46,527 bases of DNA from Alphaproteobacteria bacterium (GCA_025451095.1 JANWLB010000078.1:1-46527); one strand, 5' to 3'; counted from the stretch's first letter, positions 8,500 through 18,323 are shown. The notes: generated by a model not told the origin, from the sequence alone. Numbers and translations are program-made.

Positions 8500-8561
8500 C
8501 ATTAAGCCAAGCTTTTGTTTTTCATTGATTTTCAACCTTTGTTTTGCGTATGGTGACGGCC

Positions 8562-9401
8562 ATGGCGACAATGAATACAGCTATAGAGAAGGCCGCCCAG
8601 GCTATAAAAAACCGGCTCCCCGCCGGATTCCGCCCGAAAATGGCTGTGACGCTGGGTTCCGGGCTGGGGGCGGTCGCCGCTCTTCTGGAAGAGAAAGCCC
8701 TTATTCCCTATACAGATATACCCGGCTTCCCGCAGCCGACCGTAGCCGGGCACGAAGGCAGCCTGCGGCTCGGCCATGTCGCCGGCGTGCCGGTGATGTT
8801 TTTGAAAGGCCGCAAGCATCTATATGAAGGCCCGGACGAAGCGGCCGTCACGCTGAAAGTCATGATCCGTACGCTTAAAACGCTGGGCGTGGAGATATTG
8901 TTCCTGACCAACGCGGCCGGGTCGTTGCGTGCGGAATACGGGCCGGGCAGTCTTGTGGCTATTACCGATCACATAAATATAACCGGATTCAATGCGCTCT
9001 GCGGTCCCAATGACGACGACTGGGGCCCGCGCTTTTCACCGATGGACAATGCCTGGGACAAGGATCTGCGCGCTACGCTGATGGCGGCCGGGAAAAAGGC
9101 CGGCGTCAAAAATCTGGGCGAGGGCGTGTACTGCCAGTTCATGGGCCCGACCTTTGAAACGCCCGCGGAAATTCGTATGGCCCGCGCCATCGGCGCCGAC
9201 ACGGTCGGCATGTCGACGGCGGTCGAGAATATCATCGCGCGCCATTGCGGTCTGAAATGCGTCGGCGTGTCCGCGATCACGAATCTGGGCGCGGGCATGA
9301 GCGACGAAGCGCTCTCGCACGAGCAGACGCTTCACGGCGCGAAAATGGCCGAACAGGGCATGGCCCAACTGGTCAGAGCCTTCATCGAGACACAAGGGTA
9401 A
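8562..9401 (+). CDS. punA: Purine nucleoside phosphorylase (PNP/MTAP superfamily, trimeric type)
   Basis: This enzyme splits purine nucleosides with phosphate to the base and (deoxy)ribose-1-phosphate. Motifs of the trimeric class include VTLGSGLG (phosphate loop), GRKHLYEG, FLTNAAGSLR, GPTFETPAEIRMARAIGADT, VGMST and AITNLGAG followed by a histidine in LSHEQTL. The Glu in TFETP and the Asn in ITNLGAG are the residues that select 6-oxopurines; MTA phosphorylases carry Asp at the second position. This favours inosine/guanosine over methylthioadenosine. The start is uncertain: ATG 8550, 8562 and 8571 are all in frame with no clear ribosome binding site. An unknown gene and metF follow closely, making a likely operon. 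Confidence 0.88.
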   Translation: MATMNTAIEKAAQAIKNRLPAGFRPKMAVTLGSGLGAVAALLEEKALIPYTDIPGFPQPTVAGHEGSLRLGHVAGVPVMFLKGRKHLYEGPDEAAVTLKVMIRTLKTLGVEILFLTNAAGSLRAEYGPGSLVAITDHINITGFNALCGPNDDDWGPRFSPMDNAWDKDLRATLMAAGKKAGVKNLGEGVYCQFMGPTFETPAEIRMARAIGADTVGMSTAVENIIARHCGLKCVGVSAITNLGAGMSDEALSHEQTLHGAKMAEQGMAQLVRAFIETQG

Positions 9402-9405
9402 TATC

Positions 9406-9777
9406 ATGACGACGGAAAACGGCTCATCTCCGCGCATTGTTTTGCTGGCTTGTGACCATAGCCAGCTGGCCTATGCCCTGGCCCGGGCGAGCGCCATCCG
9501 GCAGGAGCACGGTGTGCAGGTGGCCATCGTGGAGGACGAAGAGAGAGAAAGCAGGGATATGGTGTCGTCGGCTCTGGCGGCTCTCGCGGCGTTGGCCGTG
9601 CCTTTTCCCGATGCGGGCGTTTTTTATGATGTCGTCGATTATGAAGCTCCGCACCGCGCCGGAATCGAGTTCGCCCGTGCCGTCCATGATCGCCGGGCAG
9701 GGCGGATCGTGCGCGACACGGCACTGAACCGCCCGCAGTTTTCCCACCGGCACCGCCTGTCCTTAAGGCGGTCATGA
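9406..9777 (+). CDS. Small unknown protein between PNP and metF (123 aa)
   Basis: Unrecognised. The 123-residue protein begins MTTENGSSPRIVLLACDHSQ and looks like one small alpha/beta domain: a hydrophobic strand (RIVLLAC), a helix (LAYALARASAIRQEH), a second strand (VQVAIVED) and an Ala-rich helix. The tail is basic. It starts 4 bp after the PNP stop and its own stop overlaps the metF ATG (ATGA), so it is almost certainly co-translated with both. The context suggests a link to purine salvage or one-carbon metabolism, but no catalytic motif is visible. Signal peptide and membrane segments are absent. Confidence 0.75.
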   Translation: MTTENGSSPRIVLLACDHSQLAYALARASAIRQEHGVQVAIVEDEERESRDMVSSALAALAALAVPFPDAGVFYDVVDYEAPHRAGIEFARAVHDRRAGRIVRDTALNRPQFSHRHRLSLRRS

Positions 9778-10622
9778 CCCGGCCCACAGTCAGCTTCGAG
9801 TTTTTTCCGCCCAAGACGGATCACGGCCGCGCACACCTGCTCGATACGGTGCGTGATCTGGCCGTGCTTGGGCCGTCATTTATGACCGTCACGTATGGGG
9901 CCGGTGGATCGACGCGGGCCTGGACGCAGCACATGGCGGTCAGGATCCAGGAGGAAACGAAAATTCCGACGGCTGCGCATCTCACCTGCGTGAACACAAG
10001 CCGGGAAGGTATTACCGACATCGCTCGCGATCTGTGGGCCGGAGGCGTAAAGCATATCGTCGCGCTGCGCGGCGACATCCCGAAGGAAGACGCGCCGCTC
10101 AATTACAAGGATTTCAGTTATTACCACTATGCGAACGAGCTGATTTCCGGCCTGAAGACGCTCCATGATTTTGAAATATCGGTTGCAGCATATCCTGAAA
10201 AGCACCCCGAAGCGCCGGACCTGCAGGCAGACATCCTGAATCTAAAGCGCAAATGCGAGGCCGGGGCCGCCCGCGCCATCACTCAGTTCTTCTTTGATGT
10301 CGATGTGTATCTGAATTTTGTCGAGCTGGCGCAGGCCGCCGGAATCAGAACGCCCATAGTGCCCGGCCTGCTGCCCGTTGCCGATTTCGGCAAGATGCTG
10401 CGCTTTGCCGCCAGCTGCCAGGCCAATGTACCCGAATGGATGCATGACAGGTTTGCAGGCCTTGAGGACAGGCCGGAAGAGGCGGCGCGGGTCGGTGCCG
10501 AAATTCTCACGGAGCAGTGCCGGAAGCTGATTGCCGCCGGGGCCTCCCATATCCATTTCTACACGCTGAACCGCGCGGATCTGACCGCCGAGGCTTGCAA
10601 AGCCAACGGCCTTACGGTTTAA
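9774..10622 (+). CDS. metF: 5,10-methylenetetrahydrofolate reductase
   Basis: A 282-residue TIM-barrel flavoprotein that reduces methylene-THF to 5-methyl-THF, the methyl donor for the methionine synthase encoded next. Family motifs run in order: VSFEFFPPKTD (with the catalytic Glu), FMTVTYGAGGSTR, AAHLTCVNTSR, HIVALRGDIPK, FEISVAAYPEKHPEA, KCEAGAARAITQFFFD and PIVPGLLPVADFGKMLRFA. Length matches bacterial MetF (about 296 in E. coli). ATG 9774 overlaps the preceding stop by 4 bp. metE follows after a 46-bp gap containing a small hairpin. Confidence 0.97.
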   Translation: MTRPTVSFEFFPPKTDHGRAHLLDTVRDLAVLGPSFMTVTYGAGGSTRAWTQHMAVRIQEETKIPTAAHLTCVNTSREGITDIARDLWAGGVKHIVALRGDIPKEDAPLNYKDFSYYHYANELISGLKTLHDFEISVAAYPEKHPEAPDLQADILNLKRKCEAGAARAITQFFFDVDVYLNFVELAQAAGIRTPIVPGLLPVADFGKMLRFAASCQANVPEWMHDRFAGLEDRPEEAARVGAEILTEQCRKLIAAGASHIHFYTLNRADLTAEACKANGLTV

Positions 10623-10628
10623 TACTCC

Positions 10629-10643
10629 GCAGCATTTTGCTGC
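10629..10643 (+). terminator. Small hairpin between metF and metE (possible attenuator)
   Basis: GCAGCA and TGCTGC form a 6-bp stem around TTT, followed by CTTTTC. It lies 6 bases after the metF stop and 26 before metE. The stem and T-run are weak, so partial termination or a processing site that lowers metE expression relative to metF is possible. No SAM riboswitch motif is recognisable here. Confidence 0.4.
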
Positions 10644-10668
10644 CTTTTCAAGTATAGGAGACAAGACC

Positions 10669-12963
10669 ATGGTTCTGGCCACCAACCTCGGATTTCCGCG
10701 CATCGGCATCGACCGTGAACTGAAAAAAGCCACGGAAAGCTACTGGAAGGGTATGGGTACCCGGGACGATCTCCTGAACACCGCGCGTGAGCTGCGCCTG
10801 CGTCACTGGAAAATGCAGAAAGAGGCGGGTTTGAACCACATTCCTTCCAATGATTTTTCGTTTTACGACCATGTTCTGGACATGTCCTGTCTGTTGGGCT
10901 GCGTGCCCTCGCGCTATAAGTGGGATGGCAAGGCCATCGATCTGGATCTCTATTTCGCCATGGCCCGCGGCAACGACAAGGTCACCGCGATGGAAATGAC
11001 CAAGTGGTTCGACACCAACTACCACTATATTGTGCCCGAGTTCGAGCCGGACCAGACTTTCAGGCTTTCCGGGACCAAGATTTTCGATGAATTTGAAGAG
11101 GCCAAAAAAGAGGGCGTCATGACCCGTCCGGTTCTGGTCGGGCCGATCAGCTACCTTTTGCTGGGCCGGAAAAAGGCCGGCGCGGATTATTGCCGATGCA
11201 CACTGGTTCCGGGTCTGGCCGCGGTTTACGGCGAAATCCTCAAAGGTCTTCGGGACCGCGGGGCAGAGTGGGTGCAAATCGATGAGCCGTTCCTCGCTCT
11301 CGATCTCGAAGACCGTTACAAGGACGCGTACAAGACCGCCTACAAACTGATCCGCGCCACCGCGCCCGATATTAAGATCATGCTCACGACCTATTTCGAG
11401 GCCCTTGGCGACAATCTTGATCTGGCTTCGGGTCTGCCGGTGCAGGGCATTCATCTCGACCTGCGCCGCGCGCCGGGCCAGCTTGAGCCCGCCCTGAAGA
11501 AATTTCCGGCGGATAAAATCCTCTCTCTCGGCCTGGTGGACGGGCGCAATATCTGGAAGAACAATCTCTCCGTCTCGCTCGATCTGGCCGAAAAAGCCGT
11601 AGCCGCTCTGGGCAAGGATCGTGTTTTCGTGGCCCCCAGCTGCTCCTTGCTGCACAGCCCGATCGACCTGACGCAGGAAACCGTGCTGGACGCCGGGGTT
11701 AAAAGCTGGATGGCGTTCGCCCGACAAAAGCTGGATGAAATCGCTGTTCTGGCCAAGGGGCTGGGCGAAGGCCGCAGCGCGATCAGCGCCGCGCTTGAAG
11801 AAAGCGATAAGGTGGCTGAAGACCGCCGCACCTCGGCGCGTATCCACAATCAGGGCGTTAAAAAACGCGTCCAAAGCGTGAGCCCCGACATGCTTCGCCG
11901 CAAAAACCCGTTCAGCACGCGCCGCAAGCAGCAGCACGAGGCGCTGGGCCTGCCCGCTTATCCTACGACATCCATCGGCTCTTTTCCGCAGACGGAGGAA
12001 ATCCGCAAGGCCCGCGCGGCCTTCAAGAAAGGCAGCCTCGACGAAGCGGCCTATGAAAAGGCGATGAAAAAAGAGATCGAGCACGTTGTGCGCTGGCAGG
12101 AAAAGGCTGATATGGACGTTCTCGTTCATGGAGAGGCCGAGCGCAACGACATGGTCGAGTACTTCGGCGAACAGCTTTCCGGCTTTGCCTTCACGAAGAA
12201 TGGCTGGGTGCAGTCTTACGGTTCGCGCTGTGTGAAGCCGCCAGTCATATTCGGAGACGTGTCGCGGCCCGCGCCGATGACGGTGAAATGGTCCGCCTAT
12301 GCCCAGTCCCTGACCGCGAAGCCGATGAAGGGCATGCTGACAGGTCCGATTACCATCTTGTGCTGGTCATTTGTGCGTGACGACCAGAGCCGGGAAGAAA
12401 CATGCCGGCAGATCGCGCTGGCGATCCGCGACGAGGTGCAGGATCTGGAAAAGGCCGGAATCGGCGTCATTCAGATCGATGAGCCTGCGATCCGCGAGGG
12501 TCTGCCCCTGCGCCGTCGCGACTGGGGCCCGTATCTGAAATGGGCGGTTGATTGCTTCAAGCTGGGAACGACCGGGGTTGAGGATCGGACGCAGATCCAT
12601 ACTCATATGTGCTATTCCCAGTTCAATGACATTATCGATTCAGTCGGGGCGCTGGATGCCGATGTGATCTCCATTGAAACGTCGCGCTCGCAGATGATGC
12701 TGCTCGACGCTTTTGTCAAATACAAATACCCCAATGAAATCGGCCCCGGGGTATGGGACATTCATTCGCCCCGCATCCCGTCTGCCGGCGAAATGACGGA
12801 CCTGCTGGAAAAAGCGGCCGCTGTCATCGACCCTGCCCAGATCTGGGTAAATCCGGATTGCGGCCTGAAGACGCGCGGCTGGAAGGAAGTAGAGGCGGCT
12901 TTGAACAATATGGTCGCTGCCGCCAAGTTAATGCGCGCCAAGAAACAGAGCGCGGCGGCTTAA
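10669..12963 (+). CDS. metE: Cobalamin-independent methionine synthase
   Basis: A 764-residue enzyme that transfers the methyl group of 5-methyl-THF-polyglutamate to homocysteine. The N-terminal half opens with the family signature NLGFPRIGIDRELKKATESY. The C-terminal half holds the zinc site: H646 and C648 (in IHTHMCYSQFNDI), E670 (in DVISIETSRS) and C731 (in NPDCGLKTRGW), each offset by five from the E. coli ligands H641, C643, E665 and C726. TTSIGSFPQTEEIRKAR marks the start of the catalytic barrel. Length is standard. A strong ribosome binding site (taggagacaagacc) precedes ATG 10669. It forms a methionine unit with metF, and no cobalamin-dependent metH is seen in the window. Confidence 0.97.
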   Translation: MVLATNLGFPRIGIDRELKKATESYWKGMGTRDDLLNTARELRLRHWKMQKEAGLNHIPSNDFSFYDHVLDMSCLLGCVPSRYKWDGKAIDLDLYFAMARGNDKVTAMEMTKWFDTNYHYIVPEFEPDQTFRLSGTKIFDEFEEAKKEGVMTRPVLVGPISYLLLGRKKAGADYCRCTLVPGLAAVYGEILKGLRDRGAEWVQIDEPFLALDLEDRYKDAYKTAYKLIRATAPDIKIMLTTYFEALGDNLDLASGLPVQGIHLDLRRAPGQLEPALKKFPADKILSLGLVDGRNIWKNNLSVSLDLAEKAVAALGKDRVFVAPSCSLLHSPIDLTQETVLDAGVKSWMAFARQKLDEIAVLAKGLGEGRSAISAALEESDKVAEDRRTSARIHNQGVKKRVQSVSPDMLRRKNPFSTRRKQQHEALGLPAYPTTSIGSFPQTEEIRKARAAFKKGSLDEAAYEKAMKKEIEHVVRWQEKADMDVLVHGEAERNDMVEYFGEQLSGFAFTKNGWVQSYGSRCVKPPVIFGDVSRPAPMTVKWSAYAQSLTAKPMKGMLTGPITILCWSFVRDDQSREETCRQIALAIRDEVQDLEKAGIGVIQIDEPAIREGLPLRRRDWGPYLKWAVDCFKLGTTGVEDRTQIHTHMCYSQFNDIIDSVGALDADVISIETSRSQMMLLDAFVKYKYPNEIGPGVWDIHSPRIPSAGEMTDLLEKAAAVIDPAQIWVNPDCGLKTRGWKEVEAALNNMVAAAKLMRAKKQSAAA

Positions 12964-12968
12964 CAACC

Positions 12969-14306
12969 TTAGTCCTCGGCCGGCAATTCGGGCGTTTCCG
13001 AAGATGATGCGGTCCGCTGAAAAACGGCCGCGAAGAACCCGTCCGTATTGTGACGGCGGGGCGTGAGACGCATAAAGTCGCCCGCATCCGGCGCCGCACC
13101 TTCCGGCCAGGCCTGATCCAGAGGCATGATTTCAAAGGCAGGATGGCGGGCAAGAAACGCCGCTGCCTGCTTTTCGTTTTCCTCGGGCAGCAGCGAGCAG
13201 GTGGCGTAGACCAGCCGCCCGCCGGGCTTCACCGTCTTGGCCACCTTATCAAGAATCTCGGCCTGCGTAGTGATAAGAGACTCCAGCGTCGGCCCGAAAT
13301 CACGCCAGCGCAGATCGGGGTTGCGCCGCCACGTGCCCGTGCCGCTGCAGGGCACATCAGCCAGAACGGCATCAAAGCACTCTTTCTGGCGACGCAGCCA
13401 TTTGCGGTTTTTTTCGTCGGTCAGAGGCCGCACCTCGATAATGTCGCTTACGCCCGCGCGTTTAAAGCGCTGCCGCCCTTTTTGCAGGCGGCTTTCCTCC
13501 GTATCCATGGCAACGATGCGCCCTTTGTTCTGCATGGCGGCTGCCAGCGCCAGCGTCTTTCCGCCCGCGCCCGCACAATAATCCAGAACCTGCTGTCCGG
13601 GCTTCGCGGCGCACAGCCAGGCGATCAGCTGCGAGCCTTCGTCCTGGATCTCGACCCAGCCTTTAACGAAGGCCTTTGTTTTCGAAAGAAAGGCTTTGCT
13701 CCGGGCGCGCAGACCCCAGGGCGACCATTGTGTCGCATCGGTAGCGACGCCGTCGGCTTTGAGAGATTTTTGCGCTTCTTCGCGGCTCATACTGCGGGTG
13801 TTGACGCGTAGATCCAGCGACGCCGGGACCATCAGGGCGTTCATTTCCTCGCTGAAATCGTCGCCGAAATACCCGCGCAGGGATTCTTCATAACGGGCAG
13901 GACATTCGGCCCTGACGGCATCCGGCATATCCGGCGTTGTCAGCTCATGGCCGGCCAGAAGGCTCAGAAATTTTTCTTCATCCTCGCTCAGAGGGGCAGG
14001 AGCGTATTGCTCGCCATTGGCCAGAGAGGCGATTTCCGCCAACGGAATTTTTTCTTCAAGCGCCAGCCAGGCCAGGGTTCTGTGGCGCGGCGTGTCGGCA
14101 GCGCCTGCCCGCGCCAGCCACCAGCCAAGGCGGGCCCAGGCCCGCGTAATACCGTAAAGACGTTCGACGATGGCGGCGCGGTCTTTTGATCCAATATAGC
14201 GGCGAAAGCGCATATGGTCGCCGATCGTGGCGTCCATCGGTATCCGGCTTGCCTGAATTTTTTCAAGCAGGACGATGGTTTCATTAATGCGGGCGGCGGG
14301 TTTCAT
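12969..14306 (-). CDS. RsmB/NOP-family RNA (cytosine-5-) methyltransferase
   Basis: A 445-residue SAM-dependent rRNA m5C methyltransferase. The Rossmann domain occupies the C-terminal half: QVLDYCAGAGGKTLALAAAM (motif I), GRIVAMDTEESRLQ, and LADVPCSGTGTWRRNPDLRW (motif IV, C320), followed by YATCSLLPEENE (motif VI, catalytic C370). Both cysteines of the RsmB mechanism are present. The N-terminal part (RAAIVERLYGITRAWARLGW) is the RNA-binding region found in alphaproteobacterial homologues near guaA/guaB, not the NusB-like domain of the second family member at 40485. The target base is unknown. The stop lies 5 bp from the convergent metE stop. Confidence 0.9.
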   Translation of the reverse strand: MKPAARINETIVLLEKIQASRIPMDATIGDHMRFRRYIGSKDRAAIVERLYGITRAWARLGWWLARAGAADTPRHRTLAWLALEEKIPLAEIASLANGEQYAPAPLSEDEEKFLSLLAGHELTTPDMPDAVRAECPARYEESLRGYFGDDFSEEMNALMVPASLDLRVNTRSMSREEAQKSLKADGVATDATQWSPWGLRARSKAFLSKTKAFVKGWVEIQDEGSQLIAWLCAAKPGQQVLDYCAGAGGKTLALAAAMQNKGRIVAMDTEESRLQKGRQRFKRAGVSDIIEVRPLTDEKNRKWLRRQKECFDAVLADVPCSGTGTWRRNPDLRWRDFGPTLESLITTQAEILDKVAKTVKPGGRLVYATCSLLPEENEKQAAAFLARHPAFEIMPLDQAWPEGAAPDAGDFMRLTPRRHNTDGFFAAVFQRTASSSETPELPAED

Positions 14307-14359
14307 GCGTCTGGCTTACTGTAGTGGACAGAATTGTGCAATCAATTCCTTAAAAAGAA

Positions 14360-14396
14360 AAACCCCCGCAGCGGCATAAAGCCCTTGCGGGGGTTT
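14360..14396 (-). terminator. Rho-independent terminator of the 14417-14785 gene
   Basis: AAACCCCCGCA and TGCGGGGGTTT pair over 11 bp. On the minus strand the hairpin is followed by a T-rich stretch (tttcttttt). It lies 20 bp after the stop of the small secreted-protein gene. Confidence 0.9.
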
Positions 14397-14416
14397 GTAT
14401 TCAGATAAAGACGCGC

Positions 14417-14785
14417 TTACTGAGCGGCGCCTTCGTGGCCTTCGTGGCTTTCCTCAGCGGCGGGAGCAGCTTCTGTAGCCGTGGAGGTGACGACTTTGCC
14501 GTCTTTTACGGTCAGGACGGTGTTGTCGGACAGATCGTGGTCGCCATCGGGAGCGGCAACTTTGGTGCCGCTGGCGTCATGAACAAAGGCCATATCGCCT
14601 TCGATCGTAACAACCGTACCGTCCAGCAGCTTGACTTCTTTAGCGGCGGGGGCTTCGGTCATGGCGGCAGCCGGGGCAGCCGCTTCGGTCATGGCAGCAG
14701 CCGGTGCAGCGGCATCTTCTGCCATTGCGTAGGCGGGAACCAGGGCCAGGAAGCCGACGGTCAGAATAGAAAGTATGCGTTTCAT
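14417..14785 (-). CDS. Small secreted Ala-rich protein with tandem repeat (122 aa)
   Basis: The product is exported: MKRILSILTVGFLALVPAYA is a clear signal peptide with cleavage near AMA. The mature part has two copies of a 10-residue repeat (AAPAAAMTEA), then a compact domain with two DGT/DGK beta-hairpin motifs (LLDGTVVTIEGDMAFV, NTVLTVKDGKVVTSTA), and ends in an acidic His-containing tail (EESHEGHEGAAQ) that could bind metal. The function is unknown. ATG 14785 has an excellent ribosome binding site (aaggagagacaagac); an in-frame start at 14824 would spoil the signal peptide. The 5' leader contains a GC-rich hairpin at 14813-14839, and a strong terminator follows. It is probably a highly expressed monocistronic gene. 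Confidence 0.85.
   Translation of the reverse strand: MKRILSILTVGFLALVPAYAMAEDAAAPAAAMTEAAAPAAAMTEAPAAKEVKLLDGTVVTIEGDMAFVHDASGTKVAAPDGDHDLSDNTVLTVKDGKVVTSTATEAAPAAEESHEGHEGAAQ
14652..14711. repeat. Tandem 30-bp coding repeat, two copies
   Basis: Two adjacent 30-base units, each starting gcttcggtcatggc, differ at only a few positions. They encode the duplicated AAPAAAMTEA segment of the secreted protein. Copy number could vary between strains by slippage or recombination. Confidence 0.85.
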
Positions 14786-14812
14786 GTCTTGTCTCTCCTT
14801 GAAATTAAAGAC

Positions 14813-14839
14813 GGGGTCCGGCATTCGTACCGGGACCCC
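14813..14839 (-). promoter_or_regulatory. GC-rich hairpin in the 5' leader of the secreted-protein gene
   Basis: GGGGTCC pairs with GGACCCC, extended by an inner GG/CC pair with one bulge and a loop around cattcgta. It ends about 28 bases upstream of the ribosome-binding ATG at 14785 on the minus strand. It may stabilise the message or act in regulation; no known riboswitch was recognised. Confidence 0.4.
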
Positions 14840-14969
14840 ACATATGTGGTTATAGAAATCCCTTTGTGCAAGAGATAGGGATGATTATTTTTGCATTGTG
14901 GCTTTTTTTTGACTTTTTTGACGGGAATCTGAAAAAGCGTCGCTTTGTCCAGAGTTTAGGAGAAAGGGC

Positions 14970-15524
14970 TCAGGCGTGAGAAAGCAGAGATGCGGTGCTG
15001 CGCCAGCCAAAGGCGATTTCCCGGGCGGTCGTTTGACCGATCTGCGTGTCTTTCTTTCCGCAGCGCGCTCCGCCCAGCTTTTTGTAGAAAGAAACGGCCC
15101 CGATATTTTTTTCCATCACCCACAGGCATAAAGACTGGTGCTTCATGGCCTTGAGTTCGGCCGCCGCCGCGCGCATCAGCGTAGTTCCCAGCCCCTGCCG
15201 CCAAAAATCTTTCAATATATAAAGTGCGTAAATCTCACCCGTATAAAGCGGCCTTATGGGCGATTGTCCAGGCAGGGGCGTGCGCAGCTTGCCGAAATTG
15301 ACGAATCCTGCCGGGCTGCCGCTCGGGCTGAAAGCCATGAGGACGGGATTTTCACCCTGTGCCAGCCATTCTTTCCATTTTTCCGCGCGGTCTTCTTTCT
15401 TGAGGGAATCGAGAAAAGCCTGATCGACGATTCCGCCGTAGGAATCTTTCCAGCCCTGCACATGTATATGGGCAAGATCGGGTATGTCGCTTTCGAGCGC
15501 GGGGCGGATAATCAGGCCCGTCAC
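14970..15524 (-). CDS. GNAT family N-acetyltransferase
   Basis: A 184-residue single-domain acetyltransferase. The opening LIIRPALESDIPDLAHIHVQ is a standard GNAT beginning. The acetyl-CoA-binding motif A is YALYILKDFWRQGLGTTLMR (Q/R-x-x-G-x-G/A), followed by LCLWVMEKNIGAVSFYKKLG, the motif B region typical of the family. The substrate cannot be read from the sequence. It starts 4 bp downstream of the guaB stop, so it is probably co-transcribed with guaB. A weak A/T-flanked hairpin just after its stop could terminate the pair. Confidence 0.9.
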   Translation of the reverse strand: MTGLIIRPALESDIPDLAHIHVQGWKDSYGGIVDQAFLDSLKKEDRAEKWKEWLAQGENPVLMAFSPSGSPAGFVNFGKLRTPLPGQSPIRPLYTGEIYALYILKDFWRQGLGTTLMRAAAAELKAMKHQSLCLWVMEKNIGAVSFYKKLGGARCGKKDTQIGQTTAREIAFGWRSTASLLSHA

Positions 15525-15528
15525 GGCG

Positions 15529-17058
<1,530 letters not shown>

Positions 17059-17104
17059 CTATTGATACAGGGTCCCCGCGCATTAATCCAGCCCTGCCCG
17101 GCCA

Positions 17105-17133
17105 TTGACATAACCAAAAAAGGGGTGCTAGGG
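17105..17133 (+). promoter_or_regulatory. Sigma70-type promoter for the 17183 gene
   Basis: TTGACA (17105-17110), a 17-base spacer and CTAGGG preceded by TG lie about 50 bases upstream of GTG 17183. The beginning TTGACATAA matches the promoters at 24093 and 27045. Confidence 0.55.
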
Positions 17134-17182
17134 TCCGCCAGTCCTTAATTTTCAGGCCTTATTTAAAGGGGAAGGAAAGAGC

Positions 17183-17632
17183 GTGGCAAAATCAAGATAC
17201 AGGGAAGCGGGATGTGTGAGCGAGGCTCGGCTCCAGGACCGGATGGATGAGCTGCGCGCGACCATTTCCGGCGCGTTCGCCAATGCCACCATCGAGCTTG
17301 GCGTTCCCTACGGAAGCTGGCGGCTGGCGGAAAGCCCGGGCACATATACGGCGAGCGGTCGGCCGCAACTTAAGGAAATCGCCTCTTTTGATAACAGACA
17401 GGACCGTGATCTGGTTGCCCGCACGATGAGGAGAGCTTTCAATGAACGGCATGTTGGTCCCGTTTTCCTGACAACAAAAGACGGAAAGCGCGGCGACTTC
17501 CCGTATAAGCTGGCTCTTTATACGCGCGGCCCCGGCATGACGGCGCCTTATGAGACCTATATCGCGATGGGCGAGGCTCTCCGGTGCGCAGAGAATGAAC
17601 TGCATAAGCGTCCACGGCGCCCGCAGCGCTAG
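17183..17632 (+). CDS. Unknown protein (149 aa)
   Basis: Unrecognised. The protein begins MAKSRYREAGCVSEARLQDR from a GTG with a strong ribosome binding site (ggggaaggaaagagc). It seems soluble and mixed alpha/beta, with segments such as MRRAFNERHVGPVFLTTKDG and TAPYETYIAMGEALRCAENE, and a basic C-terminal tail (HKRPRRPQR) that could contact nucleic acid. No signal peptide or membrane segment is present. The leader resembles that of the PcfJ-like gene at 24147: TTGACATAA promoter and GTGGCAAAA start. The stop overlaps the convergent rlmE stop by 4 bp. It is the only plus-strand gene within the rlmE-guaB stretch. Confidence 0.75.
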   Translation: MAKSRYREAGCVSEARLQDRMDELRATISGAFANATIELGVPYGSWRLAESPGTYTASGRPQLKEIASFDNRQDRDLVARTMRRAFNERHVGPVFLTTKDGKRGDFPYKLALYTRGPGMTAPYETYIAMGEALRCAENELHKRPRRPQR

Positions 17633-18306
17633 GACGGGCCGCCCCTGAACCCTGTTGCTACGACGTATTGCTCGGCCGACTCTTTGCGGCTGGCGGGGGG
17701 TTTGATGTGTTTTACCGTCGTGAAGTCGCGTTTCATGCGATCCAGCAATTCCTTCTCCGTGCCGCCCAGGAGCACTTTTGAAACGAACGTCCCGCCGGGT
17801 TTCAGGACCTGCACGGCGAACTCGCAGGCAGCTTCGGCCAGCATCATAATGCGCAGGTGATCGGTGCCGCGGTGACCGGTCGTGTTGGGCGCCATATCGG
17901 ATAGCACCAGGTCGGCCCCGCTGCCGATCGCGGCAATCAGGGCTTCGGGCGCGTCGTCATCCATGAAATCCATCTGGATGAATACGGTGCCGGGCACCGG
18001 GTCCATGGGCAGAAGATCCAGTGCTACGACGTGCGCGCCCTTTTCAGCCGCCACCTGCGTCCAGCCGCCAGGTGCTGCGCCCAGATCGATGACGGTCATC
18101 CCTTTTTTGATAAGGCCCACCCGTTCGTCGAGCTCTTTGAGTTTGAACGCGGCGCGGGAACGGTAGCCTTGCCGGCTGGCCTCGTGCACGTAAGGATCGT
18201 TAAGCTGCCGCTGCAGCCAGCGTGTCGAGGAGGTCTTGCGGCCCTTGGCGGTTTTTACCCGCTGCGCCGTGCCGCGCCTCGTCGTCTTTCCGCCCTTTTT
18301 TCTCAT
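17629..18306 (-). CDS. rlmE: 23S rRNA (uridine-2'-O-) methyltransferase
   Basis: A 225-residue RrmJ/FtsJ-type enzyme that methylates the 2'-O of U2552 in the A-loop of 23S rRNA. The catalytic K-D-K-E set is present: K55 (in SRAAFKLKEL), D137 (in LVLSDMAPN), K177 (in FVSKVLLGG) and E209 (in SRKESAEQYVVATG). SAM-binding motif I is VIDLGAAPGGWTQVA. The N-terminus carries a Lys/Arg-rich extension of about 25 residues before RWLQRQLNDPYV, common in alphaproteobacterial homologues. A small membrane protein gene lies 17 bp upstream on the same strand... its product's stop at 18324 precedes this ATG at 18306, so they may be co-transcribed. Confidence 0.95.
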   Translation of the reverse strand: MRKKGGKTTRRGTAQRVKTAKGRKTSSTRWLQRQLNDPYVHEASRQGYRSRAAFKLKELDERVGLIKKGMTVIDLGAAPGGWTQVAAEKGAHVVALDLLPMDPVPGTVFIQMDFMDDDAPEALIAAIGSGADLVLSDMAPNTTGHRGTDHLRIMMLAEAACEFAVQVLKPGGTFVSKVLLGGTEKELLDRMKRDFTTVKHIKPPASRKESAEQYVVATGFRGGPS

Positions 18307-18323
18307 AACCGCTTTCCCACGAA

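Noticed and set aside
10600-10668. SAM riboswitch ahead of metE
   Set aside because: The gap is only 46 bases and contains just a 6-bp hairpin; no SAM-I, SAM-II or SAM-V features.
10648-12129. Long minus-strand reading frame opposite metE (493 codons)
   Set aside because: It is antisense to a fully convincing metE; its translation is His/Arg/Gln-rich and matches no family. Frames of this sort are common opposite GC-rich genes.
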